A stretch of DNA of 64,000 nucleotides from Promethearchaeota archaeon (GCA_019058515.1 JAHPYY010000111.1:25749-89748), one strand, 5' to 3'; positions 43,532 through 52,742 are shown, counted from the stretch's first letter. A program made the numbers and translations. Notes: a model not told the origin generated them from the sequence alone.

Positions 43532-43720
43532 TAGAACAACTTTTTTCTATTGTCCTTATAATGGTTTTATCGAATGCAATATTATCAACTGTAATTAGTT
43601 GTCCAATATTGTTTATATGACTGTGCTATTTAATTACGGTGGTTATTGGTATAATTAACGTTATATGAATTCTCAATCAGAATAGAAAGGCAAAAAAGTT
43701 TATTAGAAGCGTTGATAGGA
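43532..43720 (+). pseudogene. Decayed 3' copy of the membrane winged-helix regulator
   Basis: The DNA matches 42500-42690 over about 190 bp (for example both contain TTATCGAATGCAAT and AATCAGAATAGAAAGGC). Translated in the parental frame, both Trp codons of the second span have become TGA (TGG in the intact gene at IWPF and WILN). There is no N-terminal DNA-binding part. It is a non-functional remnant of a duplication in direct orientation, about 1 kb downstream. The remaining 150 bp of this gap on its left are AT-rich without other features. Confidence 0.7.
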
Positions 43721-43848
43721 AATTACTTCACTTAACTGGGTTCAGTATTAATTGTTAGAAAACAATTAATAAAATTCGATGTTAGATAGTAATATTCAAA
43801 ATTGGTAAATAATTACAATCAAACAATTACTCAAGAAAGGCGATAATT

Positions 43849-45864
43849 ATTTCAGAAAGAAAAAAGTTATGGACCCCAAGCGAGGAGTGGATTAAAAGCG
43901 CAGAGGTAACGAGATTTATAGAACTTGTCAATCAAAACTACAACCAAAACATTAAAAATGGGAAAGATTTGTATAAATTCTCCGTAGAACACATAGAAGA
44001 TTTCTGGGCTGCGATGTGGGACTTCGGAGGAATTGTTTCTTCAAGAAAATATGAAAAAGTTGTTGAAGATCTCAATGTATTCCCAGGAACTAACTGGTTT
44101 GTTGGAAGTCGTTTGAACTTCGCAGAGAATTTATTAAAATTTGATGACGACCAACTTGCGTTTATCTTTCAGGGAGAAGCTAAAGTAGAAAAACGAATGA
44201 CGTACAAGGAGTTAAATAGCACTGTTGCTCGTTTGGCAAAATCTCTAATAGATATGGGAGTTAAAAAAGGAGATCGAGTGGTTTCGTACATTCCAAATAT
44301 GATAGAAACCCCCGTTGCAATGTTAGCAGTAACTAGCATTGGAGCGATCTGGGCTTCTTGCGGAGCGGAATTACAAGCTAATGCGGTCATCGACAGATTC
44401 GGGCAAATCGAACCAAAAGTACTTTTCACGGTTGATGGATATTTCTATAGGGGAGCAGAATTTGAGATCGTTTCAAACATAAAAAAAGTTGTGGAAGCGA
44501 TCCCATCAATAGAAAAAGTAATCATAGTTAGATATATATCAGAAGGAGTCCCAGATATTAGTAGTATTCCAAAAGCAGTTCAATGGAACGATTTTATATC
44601 TAAGCAAGACCTTTCAAAACCGAAGTTTGAGCAAGTTTCTTTTTCTCACCCGATTTACATAATGTTTTCGTCAGGAACTACGGGAAAACCAAAGTGTATG
44701 GTTCAAAGTGGCGGTGGAGTGTTAATAAATCACTTAAAAGAATTAGTATTGTCGACAGATCTTAAAAGAGCCGATGTAATCACCTACATAACAGCGCCCT
44801 CGTGGATGATGGTATAAGTTTTCCTTATACCAGCCAAAATGTGGAACTGGCTGATCAGTTCCTTAGCGGTGGGGGCGACAATATTCTTGTACGATGGAAA
44901 TCCTCTTTACCCAGATCCTTTAAGGTTCTTTGAACTGATTGAGAAACATAAAATTTCTATTTTTGGAACGAGTGCTGCGTACATCCATTATTTAATGGGT
45001 CTTGGCGTTAAACCTGCTGAAAAATTTGACTTAAGTGCATTAAGAGAAATATCTCAAACTGCATCTACGCTCTCTCCAGAAGGATTTGAATATGTGTACC
45101 GTGAGATTAAGCAAGACTTGTTTTTCAATTCAATTAGCGGAGGAACAGATATAAACGGTTGTTTTGCCGGAGCAATTCCAATTCTTCCAGTTTATTCAGG
45201 TGAACTTCAAGGACGAGCATTAGGAATGAAGGTTGAATCTTACGACGAGAATGCTAATCCGGTTGAAGATGTTCAAGCAGAATTAGTGTGCGAAGCCCCT
45301 GCTCCCTCGATGCCAACTCATTTCTGGGGAGACGACGAGAATATGACTAAGTATAACGCAGCTTACTTTGACTTCTTTAAAGCTACAGGCAAAAATGTCT
45401 GGAGACATGGAGATTATATAGTCATTCATAGCGATACGGGAGGAATTACCTTCTGGGGTCGTTCAGACGCAGTGTTAAAACCCTCAGGTGTTAGGATAGG
45501 TACGGCTGAAATATACAATGTCGTAGAACAATTACCAGAAATAGCTGATTCGTTAGTGATAGGACATAAACACTCTGGAGATATCAGGATCATAATGTTC
45601 GTACTTCTAAATGAGGGATACGAATTAAATGACGAATTGAAGACTAAGATAAAACGGACCTTACGAGAAAAAACCTCTCCCAGACATGTTCCTAAACTTA
45701 TATTCCAAGCACCTCCAGATGGTATTCCCTATACCTTTAGTAACAAGAAGGTTGAAATCGCGGTCACTAAAATTATCCATGGAATGTCTGTTGCGAATCG
45801 TGGAGCCCTCAGAAACCCAGAATCGCTAGATTTCTACATGGAAATGAAGGATAAACTAAAATAG
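43849..45864 (+). pseudogene. aacS: Acetoacetyl-CoA synthetase with ATT start and an internal hairpin insertion carrying a stop
   Basis: The gene encodes acetoacetate-CoA ligase (acetoacetate + ATP + CoA). It has N-terminal KLWTPSEEWIKSAEVTRFIE, adenylation motif MFSSGTTGKPKCMVQS, WMM/WNW, HGDYIVIHSDTGGITFWGRSD and a C-terminal KKVEIAVTK. The frame begins before the first ATG-like codon: AGGCGA, five nt, then ATT 43849 followed by TCA GAA (ISE, family MSE). At 44812 the reading WMM is interrupted by nine codons including TAA (44815-44817), and WNW resumes in frame at 44842. Two ORFs result. Either it is inactive, is read by special decoding, or the break is a sequence error. Confidence 0.8.
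44810..44832 (+). repeat. Hairpin insertion in acetoacetyl-CoA synthetase
   Basis: TGGTATAAG, loop TTTTC, CTTATACCA: a perfect 9-bp stem. It lies within a 27-nt block (44812-44838) flanked on both sides by ATG (44809-44811 and 44839-44841), so the whole looks like an insertion with a 3-bp duplication. The stem contains the in-frame TAA. Removal of 30 nt restores the family sequence WMMWNW. Confidence 0.7.
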
Positions 45865-45894
45865 AAATACTATTTAATTTTTTCTATTATTTAT

Positions 45895-46851
45895 TTAAAA
45901 TTTTAGATTTTTTTTTGCATTATCTCCAAGAATTTTATCAATTTCTATTTTTTTAAACTTCAGTCCATATTTTTTGGCTTCTTCAGGGATATTTTTAATC
46001 CAATCGAGCCAATCTTCTTCTTTCATTGCGTATTCTAGATAAGGCCAATCAGAGCCGAACATTATTCTATCACTAATAGATGAGCCAAGCATGGGAATAG
46101 TATCAAGAATCCCTCTTAGATTTGTTAACCAATGTTGGGGGTTTGTTAGAACGTTAATTTGATGAGACGATAATTCCGCATAAATATTTGGTCTTGAACA
46201 CATAATTTCTAAGCACTTTTGAATCCATGATAATCCTCCAAAATGAATAAGGATGATTTTCAATTCGGGAAAATTAGAAGAAACACTAGCGAGATAAATA
46301 GGATCTGAAAATTTAGATTCTAGTAGACCAGGGGTTAAAACAGCTACATGAGAATAAATAGGAATATCAAGTTCTACACACTTTTTATAAAAGGGGAAGA
46401 ACTGAGGATTATCGGGATAAAAACCTGCTGCAGGATGTAATTTAACCCCCTTCATTCCCCATTCTAAAACAGCTTTTTCAAGTAATTCAATAGCTTTCGT
46501 TCCTCTTCTGGGATCTATAGCACAAAGAGAGATGAGTTTATCAGGAAAATCTTCTGCTTGAGTTGCAATCCAATGATTAATTTCCTCTATGGACCATTGA
46601 GGTTCACCATCTTTCGACAAACCAAAGTCCATTGCTGTAATTATAGCCTTATCTACCCCTATTTCATCTAAAACTTTTACAAATGCTTCAGCATGGTAAT
46701 TTTTAGAGGTGAAAAATGGATTTATTATTGTTTTCATTGCTTGCTCTTGAGATAGTCCTAATCTATTTGCTAAACCATACGCAATAGATTTCCAATATTT
46801 TTCTGAATATAATTCTTTGCGGTCAAGATGAGCATGGACATTTATTATCAT
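45895..46851 (-). CDS. Amidohydrolase-2 family metal-dependent hydrolase
   Basis: A 318-residue TIM-barrel hydrolase. The first metal-binding motif is IINVHAHLD (residues 1-9), the barrel His is in KLHPAAGFYP (about residue 140), SHVAVLTPG gives another, and MFGSDWPYLEY near residue 265 supplies the conserved Asp. This is the ACMSD/decarboxylase-type amidohydrolase-2 pattern (decarboxylases and hydrolases of aromatic or small acids). It lies between the acetoacetyl-CoA synthetase gene and a GPH transporter, convergent with the former. Confidence 0.87.
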   Translation of the reverse strand: MIINVHAHLDRKELYSEKYWKSIAYGLANRLGLSQEQAMKTIINPFFTSKNYHAEAFVKVLDEIGVDKAIITAMDFGLSKDGEPQWSIEEINHWIATQAEDFPDKLISLCAIDPRRGTKAIELLEKAVLEWGMKGVKLHPAAGFYPDNPQFFPFYKKCVELDIPIYSHVAVLTPGLLESKFSDPIYLASVSSNFPELKIILIHFGGLSWIQKCLEIMCSRPNIYAELSSHQINVLTNPQHWLTNLRGILDTIPMLGSSISDRIMFGSDWPYLEYAMKEEDWLDWIKNIPEEAKKYGLKFKKIEIDKILGDNAKKNLKF

Positions 46852-46923
46852 AAAAAATTTCCTACGGATTCCATTTATTTAATATATAGAATAGGTTAAT
46901 GTTCGAATTCGATTGAATAATCT

Positions 46924-48300
46924 TTAATTTGCTCGCTTTAGTCTCTCTTTTCTTTCTTCGTGAAGAATAATTAATTTTTTCTGCATTTCATTAAAGGTTT
47001 TGAGATTAATAGGGAATAATGCAAATACTAAACCCGCAACTAATCCACCCAAAACCGGAACAAGCGAAACCAAAGCCCTTAAGCCCTCTATAGCAGATGT
47101 AGGTTGCGATAATGGATCCTTAGTTTGATCAAAACCACTAATTTCTTGTACAATTATTAAAGTAATTCCTGAGAGAACAATAGATAATCTAGCAATCAAT
47201 GTTAATATTCCATTATATGTAGCCTCTCTGCGTTTATTAATTTTAATCTCATCATAATCTATTGCTGTACTAATAGCAGGTTCAGTCATTAACATTCCAC
47301 AAATACCAATCCCAGGTATTATAGTTATTATTATTAAAATTATAAAATCTCCAACTAGAAATAATGGCCATATTGTAAGAGTATAGAAAACGATGCTTAA
47401 GAGTAGCCCAAACTTAGGTCCTTTTGTTGCATAAATCCATCTCCATAGGGGTACAGCTAGAATAATTCCAATTGCAACCCCTGCCGCAGCTACTCCTTCC
47501 ATGCCTTCAGGAACTAGGAGTACAAATTTAGCATATAAGGGTAAAACCATAATAGTCAAACCAAAAGCGAAATCAATTAAAGTGTATGTTATAGTAATAA
47601 TTACAAATGGTTTATTTGAAAAGGTTTTTTTAATAGCAGAGAAAAAAGGTAAAGGTTTGTCTATTTGATATTCTTTCCTTTCTTTACTTCCAAGAATCGA
47701 TAATAGCATTGTTATAGGTACAAATATTCCTAAAACAAGTCCAGTAAACTCCCAACTTATTGCTGCTGCTAGCATGGGGGGTATAAGTATTCCAATAAAA
47801 GATGATATAAATGCTATTAAATCCTTAATTGCAACTACAGTTGCTCTTTCTTTTTCTGTTTCATACATTTCAGTGTATAGAGCAGACCAGTTTATCATAC
47901 ATAATGAAAACCCTAAATCAAAAAGAAATAACATAATAAGGCAATGAGTAAAGATTAAAGCTTCTGCCGAACGAGGATAAGGAACCCACCATAAAAATAT
48001 AAAACCTACCGTCATAGGTATTGTACCATAAATAATATAAGGAATTCTGCGACCTTTCTTTAATTGAATTTTATCCATAAAATATCCTAATATTGGGTCA
48101 TTAACTGCATTCCATATTCCGTATATAATCCATATAATTCCAAAAAGAAGTGGTTCCAACATTATAACAGTTTCATAAAATAATAAAATGCTCGCCGCAA
48201 TCATATTGTAAGGGAGTGCAGATGGGACAGCGCCTAATGAGTATAATAAATGACCACGTAAAGAATGTACTTTATCCTTTTTATATTTGCTAATGTTCAT
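46924..48300 (-). CDS. GPH/MelB-type MFS cation:sugar symporter
   Basis: A 458-residue transporter with twelve predicted spans. The signature WNAVNDPILGYFMDK near residues 62-76 corresponds to the cation-site region of MelB-like proteins, and KKGRRIPYIIYG follows it as the conserved first cytoplasmic loop. The glycoside-pentoside-hexuronide family imports sugars or related solutes with Na+ or H+. The substrate cannot be fixed. It is next to, and co-oriented with, the amidohydrolase gene, so it may import that enzyme's substrate. Confidence 0.87.
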   Translation of the reverse strand: MNISKYKKDKVHSLRGHLLYSLGAVPSALPYNMIAASILLFYETVIMLEPLLFGIIWIIYGIWNAVNDPILGYFMDKIQLKKGRRIPYIIYGTIPMTVGFIFLWWVPYPRSAEALIFTHCLIMLFLFDLGFSLCMINWSALYTEMYETEKERATVVAIKDLIAFISSFIGILIPPMLAAAISWEFTGLVLGIFVPITMLLSILGSKERKEYQIDKPLPFFSAIKKTFSNKPFVIITITYTLIDFAFGLTIMVLPLYAKFVLLVPEGMEGVAAAGVAIGIILAVPLWRWIYATKGPKFGLLLSIVFYTLTIWPLFLVGDFIILIIITIIPGIGICGMLMTEPAISTAIDYDEIKINKRREATYNGILTLIARLSIVLSGITLIIVQEISGFDQTKDPLSQPTSAIEGLRALVSLVPVLGGLVAGLVFALFPINLKTFNEMQKKLIILHEERKERLKRAN

Positions 48301-48302
48301 AA

Positions 48303-48404
48303 TTATACATCCTCTTCTATTATTTTTAAACCTAGTAATATTGATCCAATGATGAAGTTATGCTTCCAATCTCCTATAAATGTAACTCTATCCCAACCAA
48401 AAAA
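48303..48404 (-). pseudogene. 3' remnant of an unidentified gene, possibly FAD/NAD-binding oxidoreductase
   Basis: Thirty-three codons directly upstream of the transporter gene (stop 2 nt before its ATG) read FFGWDRVTFIGDWKHNFIIG then SILLGLKIIEEDV. The IGD followed by a helix with Gly resembles the end of old-yellow-enzyme/2,4-dienoyl-CoA-reductase-type flavoproteins (IGD..xxR.I..AI..G). The match stops where the acetoacetyl-CoA synthetase remnant on the other strand begins, as at a recombination joint. Confidence 0.35.
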
Positions 48405-48408
48405 TGTT

Positions 48409-48621
48409 GTTCGATAACCGCTTCAGGAAAAGACTTCTCCAAGACACATTCCTACACTTATATTTCAAGCTCCTCCAGACGGTATTCCTTATACTTTTAG
48501 CAATAAAAAGGTTGAAATTGTGGTTACTAAATCATTCATGGAAAGTCTGTTGCGAACCGTGGTGCCCTAGAAACCCAGAATCGGTAGTCTTCTACATGGA
48601 AATGAAGGAAAAGCTTGAATA
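48409..48621 (+). pseudogene. Decayed 3' copy of acetoacetyl-CoA synthetase
   Basis: About 210 bp are clearly similar to 45656-45864 (shared blocks such as TTCTACATGGAAATGAAGGA and TTCCTTATAC-like versus TTCCCTATAC). It encodes the C-terminal VPKLIFQAPPDG to YMEMKDKL part but with frame changes, and it ends at a TAA. It is in the same orientation as the main copy, 2.7 kb away, with the amidohydrolase and transporter genes between. The surrounding sequence (48622-48750) is AT-rich without a gene. Confidence 0.75.
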
Positions 48622-48750
48622 AACTTTTTTTTATTTTTCTTATTATTTTATTTATTTATGAGTGTCTATCTCAAATTTAGCTATTTATAGAATGCTTAAC
48701 CAAATTGTTTATACTACAATCGATAGTATCAAGAAGAGAAAAAATATAGT

Positions 48751-49587
48751 TTATATCTTTTTTAAAAAACTGTCCAAATAACCATAAAACTCTTTGGTAT
48801 CACTAAGATGAACATTATGGTTAGGATTGGACATTTCAAAGCACACACAATCTGCAATTAATGATTTCATTTTATCAAAATCCTTTTTTGGAACTGCGAC
48901 ATTATGACCTGTAGCTCGAATCATTGCTACTGGGCATTTAATTTGAGGTAACAAATGGAACCAACTGTATTCATATTCAATATTTGCAGAAATTGCTTGT
49001 GTACTATACATCAATTCATAACCTTTTGTTGTTTCAATTAAGCTTTCCATAAAATAGTTATATCCAAGCTCTGAATCAACAACTTTCCGAATATAACTTT
49101 TGGCATTATTAAAACTTGTAAAAGGTAAAGGCAAATTTCTTGTAAATGGATCAATTTGTGGGATTTCATCTAAAGGTAATGGATTTGGCTTTTCTTTCCC
49201 GTTAGCTGATTTATCAAGGATAACTAAAGCTTTAATAAATTCTGGATATAAAACAGCCATAAAACCAGCAATTCTTCCACCCATTGAGTGTCCTACAACA
49301 ATTACAGAATTAATGCCAAGTTTTTTTATGAAAGCAACCATATCAGCAGCCATCTCTTCTGCAGTATATTTTGAAACTGGTTTGCTACTTAGACCATGTC
49401 CTCTTTGATCTGGGGCGATAATTCTATATTTTTTACCATAATATTTCATAAAATCCACCCAGGTTTCGCCACGACCCATCCTTCCATGAAGACAGAGAAT
49501 GGTTGTACCCTCTGTCATGGTATCTCGATAAAATATATTTATATCATTTAATTTAACTGTATTTCTGTAAATTTTCACTTCTTCCAT
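48751..49587 (-). CDS. Alpha/beta hydrolase
   Basis: A 278-residue hydrolase. Oxyanion motif is LCLHGRMGRGETW (residues about 31-43), DQRGHGLSS near 60-68, nucleophile elbow VGHSMGG near 98-104, and the catalytic His in NPNHNVHLSD near the C terminus. It is a close match to the epoxide hydrolase/haloperoxidase/C-C hydrolase branch. The substrate is unknown. It lies immediately downstream of the DAPG-hydrolase-like gene on the same strand (149-bp gap), and both could work on aromatic or beta-diketone compounds; that connection is speculative. Confidence 0.87.
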   Translation of the reverse strand: MEEVKIYRNTVKLNDINIFYRDTMTEGTTILCLHGRMGRGETWVDFMKYYGKKYRIIAPDQRGHGLSSKPVSKYTAEEMAADMVAFIKKLGINSVIVVGHSMGGRIAGFMAVLYPEFIKALVILDKSANGKEKPNPLPLDEIPQIDPFTRNLPLPFTSFNNAKSYIRKVVDSELGYNYFMESLIETTKGYELMYSTQAISANIEYEYSWFHLLPQIKCPVAMIRATGHNVAVPKKDFDKMKSLIADCVCFEMSNPNHNVHLSDTKEFYGYLDSFLKKI

Positions 49588-49736
49588 ATTTTCTTCTTTT
49601 AAATTATACTAAGATATTGAATTTTAGTAGAAATAATAATATTAACTTATATTCAAAAATGATCTTCACTTTATTGAAACCTCCAGATCGATATGTTATA
49701 AGCAAGCTAAGTATGGTGCTAATTCACTAGTTAACA

Positions 49737-50294
49737 TCACTTTTTTCCCTTATTCTCTTCATATAATGCTGGCAAAAAATTAGTAAATTCCCCTATCTCT
49801 TCTATATTATGCTTATGTAGGGCTTCTATAAACGGTTTTGGAGTTTTAGCAGGTAATCGGAAAGTTGTTCGTAATTTTGTTCCCTTTTCGATTGGATCGT
49901 ATTCATGCAAAAGCCAAGTCATAGGTTTATCTTCGCTATCAAGCGTACTCCCTACAAGAGCATGGCTATATTCAATTGGTATGGGTGATAAGTTAGGATC
50001 TTCCTAACGAATTCGCAATGTAGTAGGGCGTCCAATATTTTCAACAATACGTTGGATAGCCCCAATATGACCTTTTTTAGGGGAAACCTCCCACTCAAAG
50101 GATTTATGATCTTCTGGGTGCCATAATTTATAACGATCGCTTGAATCAATATTATCCCACCACTAATCAATCATCTCTGGGGTAACACCTGGAAGTTCTT
50201 GATCAATTATTAAATCTATAGTTTTACCCTTCGAACTTCTAATAATTTGCTCCATTAGATTATTTGATTCAAATTCTTCAGCCTTTTTAGACAT
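49737..50294 (-). pseudogene. DAPG (phloretin/diacetylphloroglucinol) hydrolase-like gene with two in-frame TAG codons
   Basis: ATG 50294 (behind AGGAGGTTTTAAGGAA) to TGA 49737 is one continuous 186-codon frame, broken only by TAG at codons 44 (50163-50165) and 97 (50004-50006). The product has PGVTPEMID-stop-WWDNIDSSDR, YKLWHPEDHKSFEW and PTTLRIR-stop-EDPNLS, and ends in a PALYEENKGKK tail. The WWDN...YKLWHPEDH pattern is that of the DAPG-hydrolase family, zinc-dependent C-C hydrolases. At the first stop the family has Trp (M-[LI]-[DE]-W-W), so TGG to TAG change is likely; the second fits Trp too. Confidence 0.72.
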
Positions 50295-50549
50295 TTCCTT
50301 AAAACCTCCTTTTCTTTCTCCCATCTTCTCTTACTATCATTTTAAACTTAGTTAACTCAATTAGTTTTAATTCTAAACTTTTTGAGTTCTTCCTACATTT
50401 AAAAAAAAATAGAAATTATAAAAAGATGTCTTGAGAAATTTATTCTTTTTTTATCCAATTGCATCCCAAATCCCTCAAAATGAATAAATTCTAAGTATAT
50501 TGAAAGATCTTGAATAAAGTTTAAATTTAAAGCATAAATCCAGACAAGT

Positions 50550-51158
50550 ATGAGCATATTTCAGATTTTAGCTATTTGCGGAATGTTGAGTCCAATTATT
50601 TATACTCTAATGTGGATTATTTGTGGGAGTTTAGATTCAGATTATAGTCACATTCGAGATGACATTAGCTCTTTGTTTGCTGTTGGGGCATCTAATCGGC
50701 GTTTAGCCCAGTCGTTTGTAATCACGGAAAGCGTTCTATTATTTATTTTCTTCTTAGGCTTACAAGAAGGGATAAACGATGGAGGCGGTTCCATTATAGG
50801 TCCTATCTTATTAATAATTAGTTCAATTCTGGGAATACTTGTAGCTCTATTTTTTCCTCTAGATGAAGGTGGCGAATTTACAACATATAAGGGAAAGGGA
50901 CATATAGCACTGGTAGTTCTTATGGGAATATTTGCCATCGCTGGGATGATTGCACTATGGATAAGATTAATCTATATACCTACCTGGAGTGGATTTGCGA
51001 TCTTTTCTCTTGTTTCAGCGATTTTGTCGTTAATTGGATTCGTGATATCAGCCAAATTTGCTGCAGGTCAATATAGAGGAATTATTGAGCGAATTATGGT
51101 AACTCCCTTTCAACTTTTCTACTTTATTCTAGGGCTGATGGTATTTCTGAATAATTAA
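50550..51158 (+). CDS. DUF998 family membrane protein
   Basis: A 202-residue protein with six predicted spans. The DUF998 start is visible in ICGMLSPIIYTLMWIICGSL followed by YSHIRDDISSLFAVGASNRR, and a FFPLDEGGEFTTYKGKGHIA loop is the second family feature. The function is unknown; members are widespread in bacteria and archaea. It is divergent from the DAPG-hydrolase-like gene, with 255 bp between them. Confidence 0.8.
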   Translation: MSIFQILAICGMLSPIIYTLMWIICGSLDSDYSHIRDDISSLFAVGASNRRLAQSFVITESVLLFIFFLGLQEGINDGGGSIIGPILLIISSILGILVALFFPLDEGGEFTTYKGKGHIALVVLMGIFAIAGMIALWIRLIYIPTWSGFAIFSLVSAILSLIGFVISAKFAAGQYRGIIERIMVTPFQLFYFILGLMVFLNN

Positions 51159-51253
51159 ACATGAAGTATATAACATAAGAAACCAATTCGGTAAATAAAA
51201 TAATTAATCTAAATCAATTATTTAAAAAAAGAAGGAAAAAAACAGAGATCTTA

Positions 51254-51745
51254 CTATCTAAAAACTTCTTCGATTGGCTTTCCTTTCTCAGTGTAATCGA
51301 CAATGTCTAATTGTCTGAGGAACTCCAAATTATCGTCAACCTCCCATCCCTCTACAAGTTTACCGTTTTCTATACGCCAGATGAAAACCATCATAATTGA
51401 TGTTTTTTTGCCTGTCGGAGGTAGCTTAGCTCCAAATAGGTTCCACTCACCCGTATGTGTTCCTGTATCTTTAACTAGGACCCATACTTTATCACCTTCA
51501 GCGATAATGTCTTCAATAGCCTCATACCAATCGGGGAAGGCCTCGAAGGCCATCGTAAATAACTGTCTTAAGTATTCCCGACCTTTTTGTTCAAACACAT
51601 GATCAATGTAATCTTCTGCGACTAACTCATCGAATATATTTAATTCCCGTTTATTATAGGCGTCCATAAATCTTCGAACAATCTCTTTATTCTTTTCCGC
51701 TATATTTTCAGATTGATGTTCTGATTCGCTTGATTGTATCAACAT
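51254..51745 (-). CDS. SnoaL-like ester cyclase / NTF2-fold protein
   Basis: A 163-residue protein. The NTF2-like fold and SnoaL signature are seen in NKEIVRRFMDAYNKRELNIF, YIDHVFEQKGREYLRQLF, AFPDWYEAIEDIIAEGDKVW and the final IENGKLVEGWEVDDNLEFLRQL. The His/Asp in DYIDH and the DxW pair are typical of polyketide cyclase-like members. The first 20 residues are an unstructured extension. Substrate unknown. It is convergent with the DUF998 gene. Confidence 0.87.
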   Translation of the reverse strand: MLIQSSESEHQSENIAEKNKEIVRRFMDAYNKRELNIFDELVAEDYIDHVFEQKGREYLRQLFTMAFEAFPDWYEAIEDIIAEGDKVWVLVKDTGTHTGEWNLFGAKLPPTGKKTSIMMVFIWRIENGKLVEGWEVDDNLEFLRQLDIVDYTEKGKPIEEVFR

Positions 51746-51938
51746 TTATCACCATTTTTTATAACTTAATTTTAATTTAATACTAATAGATCAACGCATA
51801 ACTCCAATTATATTGATTTTCTTTATCTTTTGTTAAAATATCTTAATGAATGTTAAAAATGTAAAAGAATGTACAGTTAAAATTCATAAATTATAAGTTT
51901 CGAATTAAATCCCGTAGGAACGTCTTCAATTTCTATAT

Positions 51939-52742
51939 CTAATTTTTCCCTGTAAATAATATATACCCAAAATGACCTTCCTTTAGTTTTTTTTGGAACT
52001 TCCTCGCAAATTTCAGTGTAGGAGATAGTTTTTTTCTCATTTCCTTATTCACTATCATATGGTAAAGCATTTTAAACATAATTTTTACAAAGTCACCGGA
52101 TGAATAAGTTCGTTTAAATATATCATCGTAATAAGCATCAATTTTAATGTCGTTAAATCCTGAGTGAGTAAGAATCTGTTCCCATTCTCGAAAGGTTTTG
52201 ATTCTAATCTGTGCTCCAATGATAACGGACATAATTTTACTGATCTCCTTAATTAATTCTTCACTAAGAGATTCCTTCATAAATAAATCAAGTGTGGCTA
52301 TTTTACCGTTAGGTTTTAATACTCGCTTATATTCCTCAAGAACCTTGATTGGATTTGGAACAAGGGCAGTGATTGCCTCACCAAAAACCACATCGAATGA
52401 ATTATCGGGAAACGGTAGATTTTCTACATTCCCAGTTTGAAAAATTATATTTGTAAGCGGTATTTTCTGGGTTTCTTGACGGGCAATTTCTAATACTAGT
52501 TCGCCAATATCAATTCCTATAATCTCGCAGTCGAACCTTTTTGCGATATATCTAGTGATATAACCCGTCGAACAACCCACCTCTAAAATTTTCGGTTTCT
52601 TCATCTCGTTTATTTTTAATAACTCAATTAACCTATTAGTTCCTTTCCATCCACCGAAGGTTGGGCTTGTCATAGCTCCTATATACGCTTGAAATTCGTA
52701 TAATCCGAGTTTTCCTATTTCCTCTTTAGATAATTTCTTCAT
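51939..52742 (-). CDS. Class I SAM-dependent methyltransferase
   Basis: A 267-residue methyltransferase. Motif I is KILEVGCSTGYITRYIAK near residues 54-71, motif II acid in CEIIGIDIG, motif III-like NVENLPFPDNSFDVVFGEAI, and post-motif KPNGKIATLDLFMKE. The YKRVLKPNGK element is typical of UbiE/methyltransferase-11 enzymes acting on small molecules or lipids. There is no membrane span. The substrate cannot be read; neighbours are unrelated small membrane proteins. Confidence 0.9.
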   Translation of the reverse strand: MKKLSKEEIGKLGLYEFQAYIGAMTSPTFGGWKGTNRLIELLKINEMKKPKILEVGCSTGYITRYIAKRFDCEIIGIDIGELVLEIARQETQKIPLTNIIFQTGNVENLPFPDNSFDVVFGEAITALVPNPIKVLEEYKRVLKPNGKIATLDLFMKESLSEELIKEISKIMSVIIGAQIRIKTFREWEQILTHSGFNDIKIDAYYDDIFKRTYSSGDFVKIMFKMLYHMIVNKEMRKKLSPTLKFARKFQKKLKEGHFGYILFTGKN

